Of a stretch of DNA of 6,248 nucleotides, positions 1-5,979 are shown piece after piece (the stretch's first letter is position 1; each line of letters starts with the position of its first letter). The stretch lies in NCBI GenBank assembly GCA_023399095.1, contig JAEWQS010000070.1:1-6248 (forward strand), given 5' to 3'. The DNA is from Bacillota bacterium (GTDB taxonomy: Bacteria > Bacillota > Clostridia > Christensenellales > SZUA-584). Position numbers and translations under genes: made by a program. Below the pieces are notes generated by a model that ran no database searches, had not been told where the DNA came from, and was given only the letters and a program-made list of their open reading frames with translations.

Positions 1-60
1 ATATTAGGATGAATCAGCAAAAACGCAATTAGGGCTGATTGTTCAAAACGATAATTTGAG

Positions 61-89
61 TTGACAGCGCAAAATGGCTATATTATAAT
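61..89 (+). promoter_or_regulatory. Sigma-A promoter of the valS leader
   Basis: The -35 box TTGACA (61-66) and the -10 box TATAAT (84-89) both match consensus exactly and are separated by the optimal 17 bases. Transcription should start near 96-97, just before the first strand of T-box stem I. Such a strong promoter fits a gene whose expression is set by attenuation in the leader rather than by initiation. Confidence 0.93.
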
Positions 90-95
90 TTTTCC

Positions 96-331
96 AATGC
101 GAAGACAAAGAGGAGTAAGGCAAAGGCGTTTGCTAAAAGAGAGGGGCTTCATTGGCTGAAAGAGCCCCGCAAAGTGCGTGCCCGAAGTCGCTTTGGAGCA
201 CCGATGGTGAACTTGATTGAGTAGCCGTTGGCGTGAGCCGCGCGTTAAGCGGAATAAAGAGCGAATCGCTTTTGGCGGTTCGAATCAAGGTGGTACCGCG
301 GTTTTCCGTCCTTTTATCGGGCGGTTTTTTT
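96..331 (+). ncRNA. T-box riboswitch leader, tRNA-Val specific, upstream of valS
   Basis: This untranslated leader senses uncharged tRNA-Val and lets transcription continue into valS. Stem I is visible as CAAAG/CTTTG (106-110 with 191-195), GGCA/TGCC (119-122 with 179-182), TTTGC/GCAAA (129-133 with 169-173) and GGGGCT/AGCCCC (143-148 with 163-168). The specifier loop carries AGTA on its 5' side (114-117) and GAA-GTC-G on its 3' side. GTC (187-189) is a valine codon followed by the usual purine. A GGC-GTGA-GCC hairpin follows near 230-239. The T-box AAGGTGGTACCGCG lies at 287-300. The antiterminator is helix 287-290/310-313, bulge TGGTACC (291-297), helix 298-301/306-309 and a TTTT loop. T294 would pair with discriminator base A73, as expected for tRNA-Val. 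The 5' limit is inferred from the promoter. Confidence 0.95.
306..331 (+). terminator. Intrinsic terminator of the T-box leader
   Basis: CCGTCC (306-311) pairs with GGGCGG (319-324) around a 7-base loop, with one G-U pair, and is followed at once by seven T (325-331). Its 5' strand (306-311) is the same segment that pairs with 298-301 and 287-290 in the antiterminator, so the two folds exclude each other. This is the expected switch of a transcriptional T-box. Confidence 0.92.
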
Positions 332-371
332 ATTTCCATACATTATGACAGAGAAGGTAACGGAGGAGACT

Positions 372-3005
372 ATGTGCGCAAAAGAACTTGAAAAGGTATA
401 CGAACCCAAAGAGGTTGAACAAAGATTATATGACGAGTGGGAAAGCAAAGGCTATTTTCATGCGGAGGTCAATAAAGACAAAAAGCCTTTCACCATTGTG
501 ATACCGCCGCCCAACATCACGGGGCAGCTTCACATGGGGCATGCGCTGGACAACATGATACAGGACGCGATCATCCGCACCAAACGCATGCAGGGCTATG
601 AGGCGCTCTGGCTGCCCGGCACCGACCATGCAAGCATCGCGACGGAGGTCAAGATCGTCGATAAGCTCAAGGAGGAAGGCACATCCAAGGAGGAGCTGGG
701 TCGCGAGAGGTTCTTGGAGCGTGCGTGGGAATGGAAGAAGCAGTACGGCGGACGCATCGTTCAGCAGCTACGAAAGCTTGGTTCTTCGTGCGACTGGGAG
801 CGCGAACGCTTCACGATGGACGAAGGCTGCTCAAAAGCCGTCAACGAATTCTTCGTGCGGCTTTACAACAAAGGGCTCATTTACAAGGGCGACCGTATTA
901 TCAACTGGTGTCCGGACTGCCGCACCGCGCTTAGCGACGCAGAGGTGGAATATGCGGAGCACGACTCGCACCTGTGGCATTTCCGCTATCCGGCGGAGGA
1001 CGGCGGCGAGGGCATCACTGTGGCGACCACGCGGCCCGAGACAATGCTCGGCGATACTGCCGTCGCAGTGAATCCCAAGGACGAACGCTATACGCATTTG
1101 GTGGGCAAAAACGTGATACTGCCCATCATGAACAGACCGATACCCGTGGTCGCGGACGAATACGTGGATATGGAGTTCGGCACGGGTGCTGTCAAAATCA
1201 CGCCCGCTCACGACCCGAACGACTTTGAGGTGGCGGAGCGCCACAGCCTGCCCGTGATCCGTGTACTGGACGACAGCGGATATGTTAACAGCTTCGGCGG
1301 TAAATACGAGGGTGTGCATAAGGATGACGCCAGAAAACAGATCGTGGACGAGATACAAAGCCTTGGCTTGCTCGTTAAGATTGACGACCATAAGCACAAC
1401 GTGGGTCATTGCTACCGCTGTGACGCTACGGTGGAACCGATTGTCTCCAAACAGTGGTTCGTGGCGATGAAGAGCCTTGCGGAGCCCGCGATTGAGGCGG
1501 TGAGAACCGGCGATATCAAGCTTGTGCCCAAGCGCAGTGAGAGCGTGTACTTCAACTGGATGGAGAACATCCGCGACTGGTGCATATCGCGCCAGCTCTG
1601 GTGGGGGCACCGTATTCCTGCGTGGACATGTGCCAGCTGCGGTACGATGACCGTTGCCACGGAAGCGCCCGATACGTGCCCGAACTGCGGCTCAGCCAAC
1701 ATAAAGCAGGAAGAAGACGTGCTGGACACATGGTTCAGCAGCGGCCTGTGGCCGTTTTCGACGCTGGGCTGGCCGGACAAAACGCCTGAGCTTGACTATT
1801 TCTATCCGACAAGCGTGCTCGTGACGGGCTACGACATCCTGTTCTTCTGGGTAGCACGTATGATTATGTCCGGCTTTGAATGCATGGGTGAAAAGCCGTT
1901 TGATTTCGTGAGCATACACGGCCTTGTGCGCGACGCGCAAGGACGCAAAATGAGCAAATCCTTGGGCAACGGCATTGATCCGCTTGAGGTGATCGACGAA
2001 TACGGCGCGGACGCGCTGCGGTTCAGCTTGGCAGCGGGCGTGCGCGTGGGTGGAGACCTACGCTTCTCGCCTGAAAAGGTGCTTGCCGCACGCAACTTTG
2101 CGAACAAAATATGGAATGCGGCACGTTTTGTGCTGATGAATACAGGTGACAGCATCGCGCCCATCGACGAAGCGCGGTTGGATATCGCAGACAAATGGAT
2201 ACTTTCGCGCCTGTCGGATATGGCCACAGACGTGACGTCGCTGATCGAGAGGTTTGAGCTTGGCATGGCGGCGCAGAAGCTGCACGACTTCCTCTGGAGC
2301 GAATACTGCGACTGGTATATCGAGATGGCCAAGCCGCGCCTGAATGCGGAGGACGAAGCGGATAAGCAGACAGCCGTATCGGTGCTGAACACCGTGCTGG
2401 AAGGTACGCTTAAGCTGCTGCATCCGTTCATGCCGTTCATCACGGAAGAGATCTATCAGTCTATGCCGGGTACGACGGGCAGCATCATGGTGTCCGATTG
2501 GCCGACTCCCGGCAAAGAGTATGCCGTAGAAGAAAAGGCTATGGCCAACGTGATGGAGTTGATTCGCGGCATCCGCAACATCCGCGCCGAGATGAACGTG
2601 CCCGCGAATAAACGTGCGGCGCTCAAAATACTCGCGTCGGGCGATGCCCGCGCGGACTATGAGATGTGCGCAATTTATATTGAGCGGCTCGGCCTTGCGT
2701 CCAGCCTTGAGTTCATCGCTGACAAATCCGGCGTGCCTGATAACGCAGTGTCGGTCATCGGCGTGGGCGCAGAGGCGTTTATGCCGCTTGGTGAGCTTAT
2801 CGATATCGATAAGGAAATCGCGCGGCTGAGCGCGGAAGCGGAACGTCTCGAAAAGGAGATCAAGCGCGCCGAAGGCAAGCTGAATAACCCCGGTTTCATG
2901 GGTAAGGCGCCCGCTGCTGTGGTGCAGGAGGAGCGCAATAAAGTTAGCAACTACCGCGATATGCTGGCCGCAGTGACACAGAGGAAATCCGAACTGCAGA
3001 AATGA
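372..3005 (+). CDS. valS: Valyl-tRNA synthetase
   Basis: This cytoplasmic class I synthetase attaches valine to tRNA-Val and edits mischarged threonine. With the start at 372 it is 877 aa, normal for the family. The N-terminal Rossmann half carries PPPNITGQLHMGHA, with the HIGH-type motif HMGH at 54-57. The CP1 editing domain is marked by TTRPETMLGD at 219-228. A CxxC...CxxC zinc knuckle uses Cys420, 423, 436 and 439. KMSKS is at 526-530, followed by the helical anticodon-binding domain. The C-terminal coiled coil, typical of ValRS, runs from about 810 to 877. I chose ATG 372 because GGAGGAG (362-368) sits at proper spacing. An in-frame ATG at 345 would add nine residues, but it has no Shine-Dalgarno and lies close behind the terminator. 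The T-box leader controls the gene. The stop overlaps the start of folC. Confidence 0.97.
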   Translation: MCAKELEKVYEPKEVEQRLYDEWESKGYFHAEVNKDKKPFTIVIPPPNITGQLHMGHALDNMIQDAIIRTKRMQGYEALWLPGTDHASIATEVKIVDKLKEEGTSKEELGRERFLERAWEWKKQYGGRIVQQLRKLGSSCDWERERFTMDEGCSKAVNEFFVRLYNKGLIYKGDRIINWCPDCRTALSDAEVEYAEHDSHLWHFRYPAEDGGEGITVATTRPETMLGDTAVAVNPKDERYTHLVGKNVILPIMNRPIPVVADEYVDMEFGTGAVKITPAHDPNDFEVAERHSLPVIRVLDDSGYVNSFGGKYEGVHKDDARKQIVDEIQSLGLLVKIDDHKHNVGHCYRCDATVEPIVSKQWFVAMKSLAEPAIEAVRTGDIKLVPKRSESVYFNWMENIRDWCISRQLWWGHRIPAWTCASCGTMTVATEAPDTCPNCGSANIKQEEDVLDTWFSSGLWPFSTLGWPDKTPELDYFYPTSVLVTGYDILFFWVARMIMSGFECMGEKPFDFVSIHGLVRDAQGRKMSKSLGNGIDPLEVIDEYGADALRFSLAAGVRVGGDLRFSPEKVLAARNFANKIWNAARFVLMNTGDSIAPIDEARLDIADKWILSRLSDMATDVTSLIERFELGMAAQKLHDFLWSEYCDWYIEMAKPRLNAEDEADKQTAVSVLNTVLEGTLKLLHPFMPFITEEIYQSMPGTTGSIMVSDWPTPGKEYAVEEKAMANVMELIRGIRNIRAEMNVPANKRAALKILASGDARADYEMCAIYIERLGLASSLEFIADKSGVPDNAVSVIGVGAEAFMPLGELIDIDKEIARLSAEAERLEKEIKRAEGKLNNPGFMGKAPAAVVQEERNKVSNYRDMLAAVTQRKSELQK

Positions 3006-4123
3006 ACTATGTACACATTGCAGGCACCAACGGCAAAGGTTCGGTGACCGAATACATTTACCGAATATTGATGGCGGCGGGGCATAGCGCGGGATGCTTT
3101 ACCTCGCCGCATCTTGTTTCGCCCACAGAGCGCATGCGAATTGATGAGCGTATGGTGGGTGAGGATGAGCTTGACGCGCTGCTTAAAGAGGTGGCGAGCA
3201 AAAGACTTGCCGTGAACGACACGCTTTTCGCCGCATACACGGCAGCAGCGCTGCTTTGGTTTGAGCGGCAGGGTGCGGAATACGCTGTGATCGAAACGGG
3301 CATCGGCGGACGCCACGACTCGACCAACGTGATCATGCCGAGCGTTTCGGTACTCACACCCATCAGCTACGACCATATGGCGATACTCGGTGACACGCTG
3401 TCGCAAATCGCCTATGACAAAAGCGGCATCATCAAACCCGGTGTGCCGGTGATATCCGCCGATCAGCCGGATGAAGCGATGACGGTGATTCAGGTGGAAA
3501 GCCGCAAAATGAACGCGGCGCTGACCGTGGCACCGTGTGTGGATATCGTGTCTGCGTCCGTAGCGGGGCAGACGTTTTTACTCGAAGATAAAGAGTACGC
3601 GATTCGGGCAATTGGGCACCATCAGCCGGATAACGCTGCGCTGGCGGTGAAGGTAGCGCAGACGCTCGGCATCAGTGATCACGCCATTCGTAAGGGGCTA
3701 AATGCTGCGGTGCTGCGGTGCCGCACGCAGTTTATACCAGGCAAGACGGACATTTTGATCGACGGTGCACACAACGCGGCTGCGGCGCAGGCGCTTTGCG
3801 CGTCGATGGATGACTATTTTGCGGACAGAAAAAAGGTGCTGCTGTTCGCGTGCATGAAGGACAAGGATTATTCGCCGATGATACGCGCTCTCGCGCCGTA
3901 TTTTTCGCAGGTGATTGTGACGAGCGTGGCAATGGAGCGCGAGGCGAGCCCGGACTTGCTGTGTGAACAGTTCAGCGCTTATACCCAGTGCACGGTTCAG
4001 CCTGACACGCTGACCGCGTTTAAACAAGCCAAAGCCGCCGCGCGGGACGCGGGCGCCATGCTCGTCGTCTGCGGCTCATTTTATCTCGCGGGGCTTATCG
4101 AGCCGCTGGCGGTCAATGATTAA
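3002..4123 (+). CDS. folC: Folylpolyglutamate/dihydrofolate synthase homologue with a short N-terminus
   Basis: Members of this Mur-ligase-like family use ATP to add glutamate to folates, or to dihydropteroate. The protein is 373 aa against roughly 420-440 in typical FolC. Visible motifs are the P-loop GTNGKGS (8-14), TSPHL (34-38) with the following ERMRI loop, IETGIGGRHDSTNVI (97-111), YDHMAILGDT (123-132), SGIIKPG (141-147), GHHQPDN (205-211), DGAHN (254-258) and MKDKDY (285-290). The usual 35-40 residues before the P-loop are absent. In this frame a TAG at 2945-2947 blocks extension, and no ATG, GTG or TTG lies between it and 3002. The family's FE motif before the alanine-rich helix reads LFAAYTAAA, and the WPGR-like segment reads LRCR. 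The start overlaps the valS stop as ATGA and lacks a well-spaced Shine-Dalgarno, so translational coupling is likely. Family membership is secure, but full FolC activity is not. Confidence 0.88.
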   Translation: MNYVHIAGTNGKGSVTEYIYRILMAAGHSAGCFTSPHLVSPTERMRIDERMVGEDELDALLKEVASKRLAVNDTLFAAYTAAALLWFERQGAEYAVIETGIGGRHDSTNVIMPSVSVLTPISYDHMAILGDTLSQIAYDKSGIIKPGVPVISADQPDEAMTVIQVESRKMNAALTVAPCVDIVSASVAGQTFLLEDKEYAIRAIGHHQPDNAALAVKVAQTLGISDHAIRKGLNAAVLRCRTQFIPGKTDILIDGAHNAAAAQALCASMDDYFADRKKVLLFACMKDKDYSPMIRALAPYFSQVIVTSVAMEREASPDLLCEQFSAYTQCTVQPDTLTAFKQAKAAARDAGAMLVVCGSFYLAGLIEPLAVND

Positions 4124-4191
4124 GACAAACAGAATCAGCTGCGGTCTTGAGGCGTTGGTTCTTCAATTTAAGATATACAGTGAGGCAAAGT

Positions 4192-4998
4192 ATGACAATG
4201 ATTATTGACGTGCACACGCATGTGTTTCCGGAGCCGATACGGCAAAAAGCGGTCGCTTCCATTGGCAGCTATTACAGTCAGCCGATGCAGGGCAGCGGCG
4301 AAATCGAAGATCTGTTTCGTGAGGGCAGCCCCTGCAACGTGGTCAGATATGTGATTCATTCGGCAGCCACAAGGGCAGAGCAGGTGCAGACCATCAACCG
4401 CTTTATCAAAAACCTGCAGGATAACGACGATCGGCTTATTGGCTTTGGTACGGTGCATCAGCGCACGAAAAAACCGCATGAAGTGATCGATGAAATCATT
4501 GAAATGGGCTTGCATGGCATCAAGCTGCATCCGGATTTTCAGCGTTTCAATATTGACGACCCCAAGATGTTCCCAATATATGAAGCGATGGAAGGACGGC
4601 TTCCGCTGATGATTCATATGGGCGATGAAAACTCAGACGCGTCGTCACCCACTAGACTGCTAAATATTATTAAACGGTTCCCTTTTCTGACCGTGATAGC
4701 GCCGCATCTTGGCGGCTACACGATGTGGGACGAGGCAATGGAGACGATCATCGGGCGAGATATCTATCTGGACACCTCCAGCGCGCTGGCTTTTCTGCCC
4801 AAAGAAAAAGCAGTGAGAATAATTCGTGCGCACGGGACGGACAAGGTGATGTTCGGCACCGATTACCCGATGTGGCTGCACGAGGACGAGCTAAAGCGCT
4901 TTTTCGCGCTTGGGCTGAGTGACGAGGAAAACGAAAAGATACTTTACGGAAACGCCGCGAAGCTTTTTGGTGTGCAGGAACCTGCCTGCACGCCTTGA
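4192..4998 (+). CDS. Amidohydrolase-family metal-dependent hydrolase (COG2159 / Amidohydro_2 type)
   Basis: This 268-aa protein is predicted to be a cytoplasmic TIM-barrel hydrolase or decarboxylase of the amidohydrolase superfamily; the substrate cannot be told. The metal-site pattern is complete: HTH at 8-10 on strand 1 (IIDVHTH), KLHPDF at 111-116, His142 in IHMGDE, His172 in APHLGG, and Asp224 in FGTDYP. It closes with the family's GNAAKLF (253-259). Spacing and length resemble the ACMSD/COG2159 branch. I chose ATG 4192 because GAGG (4182-4185) lies at good spacing and the protein then begins MTMIIDVHTH. A TTG at 4147 would add 15 basic residues with no homology reason, and ATG 4198 is also possible. 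It follows folC by 68 bases. A weak TTGAGG-16-TAAGAT pair (4147-4174) might serve as an internal promoter; otherwise it is read with valS-folC. Confidence 0.85.
   Translation: MTMIIDVHTHVFPEPIRQKAVASIGSYYSQPMQGSGEIEDLFREGSPCNVVRYVIHSAATRAEQVQTINRFIKNLQDNDDRLIGFGTVHQRTKKPHEVIDEIIEMGLHGIKLHPDFQRFNIDDPKMFPIYEAMEGRLPLMIHMGDENSDASSPTRLLNIIKRFPFLTVIAPHLGGYTMWDEAMETIIGRDIYLDTSSALAFLPKEKAVRIIRAHGTDKVMFGTDYPMWLHEDELKRFFALGLSDEENEKILYGNAAKLFGVQEPACTP
4969..4994 (+). other. Strong RNA hairpin at the end of the amidohydrolase gene
   Basis: GGTGTGCAGG (4969-4978) pairs with CCTGCACGCC (4985-4994) in a 10-bp stem with one G-U pair and a 6-base loop. It lies within the last codons and ends one base before the TGA stop (4996-4998). 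The next bases are TTGACATATT, so there is no U tract. It is therefore not a standard intrinsic terminator. It could protect the upstream mRNA 3' end, mark a processing site or act as a weak or factor-assisted terminator. The pairing is seen; the role is inferred. Confidence 0.6.
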
Positions 4999-5065
4999 CA
5001 TATTGTGGATGATAAGATAACCTTTTTATATGCATATGATGACACAGTTGTGAAAGGTGGCTCTT

Positions 5066-5305
5066 ATGTTCGGATGGGAAGAGGTCTATACCGGCTATTC
5101 CAGAGACGATTTTGAGGCGATCGTCAAATGGCTCGAAGAGAAAACCATCACATATAAATACAAAGTGTTTGACCGCGGGCGTGGCAGGGTGAGCAGCCTA
5201 TCCGCCAAAAGTGACAAGTATTCTGCGCAGTTTTGCATATATGTCAAGAAAGAGGAGCTCGATGAGGTGCGTTTCCTGCTCCGCAAAGCAAGCCTCATTG
5301 TCTAA
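5066..5305 (+). CDS. Small MFGW-family protein, first of three tandem paralogues
   Basis: I do not recognise this 79-aa protein by name. It is soluble and charged, with no signal peptide or membrane segment. It shares with the next two genes an ungapped N-terminal half: MFGW (1-4), Glu6, [FY]-S (11-12), Asp15-Phe16, Tyr30 and Lys33. It also shares a C-terminal half with YSAQFCIYVKK (52-62) and a helix ending LLRKA. The expected order is strand, helix, strand, loop, strand, helix, which resembles the ferredoxin-like DUF2007 proteins; this is inference from pattern, not a match. The central loop holds GRGR (38-41). It is the most divergent copy, with SRDDFEAIVKWL where the others have FSM-DF-KARDA, and it ends LIV instead of HG. 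ATG 5066 is chosen for GGTGG (5056-5060) and for agreement with the paralogues; a GTG at 5057 is in frame. Confidence 0.82.
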   Translation: MFGWEEVYTGYSRDDFEAIVKWLEEKTITYKYKVFDRGRGRVSSLSAKSDKYSAQFCIYVKKEELDEVRFLLRKASLIV

Positions 5306-5328
5306 AAATAACCTTGGAGGTCAGCACC

Positions 5329-5571
5329 ATGTTTGGATGGGTAGAAGCTTATACGACGTTTTCCATGGGCGATTTTACAAAGGCTCGAGATGCTTTGAGT
5401 GCAAGCGGTATTAAATATCGGTTCAAGTCAAAAAATATGCTCGATGATACGCGAGGACGCATGGGAACATACGGCGTGAACATGGATTATGCCACACAGT
5501 ATTATCTCTTTGTGAAGAAAGCGGATTCGGAAAACGCGCAATACCTTTTAAGCAAAGCGCTGCACGGATAG
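5329..5571 (+). CDS. Small MFGW-family protein, second of three tandem paralogues
   Basis: This is an 80-aa protein of unknown function. It has MFGW (1-4), Glu6, FS (11-12), DF (15-16), KARDAL (18-23), Tyr30 and Lys33, then a variable loop with RGR (42-44). After that come YATQYYLFVKK (54-64) and a helix ending LLSKALHG. It is closest to the third copy, sharing FSM-DF-KARDA and the C-terminal LHG/IHG. No signal peptide, membrane segment, cysteine pair or catalytic motif is visible. ATG 5329 follows GGAGG (5316-5320) after eight bases. The upstream in-frame TTG at 5314 is rejected because it would overlap this site and break the shared MFGW start. The gene begins 23 bases after the first copy, and its TAG stop lies inside the ribosome binding site of the third copy, so the cluster is probably one transcript. 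Confidence 0.85.
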   Translation: MFGWVEAYTTFSMGDFTKARDALSASGIKYRFKSKNMLDDTRGRMGTYGVNMDYATQYYLFVKKADSENAQYLLSKALHG

Positions 5572-5579
5572 GAGGCGGC

Positions 5580-5843
5580 ATGTTCGGCTGGGAAGAAGTT
5601 TTTATGTGCTTTTCGATGGACGACTTTATAAAGGCGCGGGATGCTGTCGAAAGTGAGGGCATGCCGTACAAGAGAAAGATATTCGCGCATGCGGGGACTT
5701 TTTTGGGGCGCGGCACCGCGAGAGTCCGCACGAATGCCATCATCGGCAACCACACCGACTACACCAAGCAATACCGGCTATTTGTGAGAACGCGGGATGC
5801 GGAACAGGCGCGGTACTTGATTCGCAAGGCGATACATGGGTGA
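5580..5843 (+). CDS. Small MFGW-family protein, third of three tandem paralogues
   Basis: This is an 87-aa protein of unknown function, the longest of the three. The extra residues fall only in the central loop (about 34-70), which is rich in Gly, Arg, Thr and Ala and contains GRGTARVR (43-50). The flanks match the family: MFGW (1-4), Glu6, FSMDDF (11-16), KARDA (18-22), Tyr30 and Lys33, then YTKQYRLFVR (71-80) and a final helix ending IRKAIHG. Retention of the same flanks around a loop of changing length suggests a common fold with loop-specific contacts; this is inference. AGGAGG (5570-5575) overlaps the stop of the second copy and lies four bases before ATG 5580, so translation is likely coupled. 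No clear terminator follows. Confidence 0.86.
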   Translation: MFGWEEVFMCFSMDDFIKARDAVESEGMPYKRKIFAHAGTFLGRGTARVRTNAIIGNHTDYTKQYRLFVRTRDAEQARYLIRKAIHG

Positions 5844-5979
5844 TTATCACACTTCCAAGTCAAATCATATTCAAAAATATTAATTACATCAAGTGCATAT
5901 TACTAGTGAAAAATGCTTCTTATTGATTAAAAAGTAATTTGATGGTAGAATACTGTTAAGAAGATGAGGAGCTAATATT
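5844..5979 (+). other. AT-rich intergenic region with no gene; possible composition boundary
   Basis: These 136 bases are clearly richer in A and T than the genes before them. I see no RNA gene, no GC-rich hairpin with a T tract, and no obvious attachment-site repeat within the window. The only supported content is the promoter and ribosome binding site of the next gene, at its right end. Confidence 0.6.
5923..5951 (+). promoter_or_regulatory. Likely sigma-A promoter of the DUF2513-like gene
   Basis: TTGATT (5923-5928) and TAGAAT (5946-5951) are separated by 17 bases, with four and five of six consensus matches. The predicted start is near 5958, giving a very short leader before GAGGAG (5966-5971) and ATG 5980. 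The region is AT-rich, which raises the chance of a random match, but the spacing and position fit well. Confidence 0.65.

Noticed and set aside
133..339. 68-codon minus-strand frame across the leader
   Set aside because: The region is explained fully by the T-box RNA structure and terminator.
598..1071. 157-codon + strand frame within valS
   Set aside because: It overlaps the catalytic and editing parts of valS in another frame and is Arg/Ser-rich with no domain, as expected for a frame shadow.
831..1610. 259-codon open frame on the minus strand
   Set aside because: It lies fully inside valS, antisense to coding sequence with intact synthetase motifs. The translation has no recognisable domain, and this is common in GC-rich third positions.
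1829..2443. 204-codon open frame on the minus strand
   Set aside because: It is a serine-rich antisense shadow of the KMSKS and anticodon-binding parts of valS, with no family resemblance.
4122..4148. AAGAC/GTCTT pairing after folC as a terminator
   Set aside because: The five-bp stem is AT-leaning, has a 17-base loop and no T tract; it is too weak.
4995..5023. Promoter from TTGACA (4995-5000) for the MFGW cluster
   Set aside because: The -35 match is exact, but at 17 bases the -10 would be TAACCT (5018-5023), a poor match. The better TATGAT (5035-5040) has no -35 at proper spacing. A promoter somewhere here is plausible but cannot be placed.
5028..5037. Palindrome ATATGCATAT before the first MFGW gene
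   Set aside because: Ten bases of perfect symmetry in AT-rich DNA are easily due to chance, and there is no second copy to support an operator.
5066..5843. MFGW array as a CRISPR or DNA repeat array
   Set aside because: The similarity is at protein level, and the copies differ widely in nucleotide sequence. There are no short repeated units with spacers.
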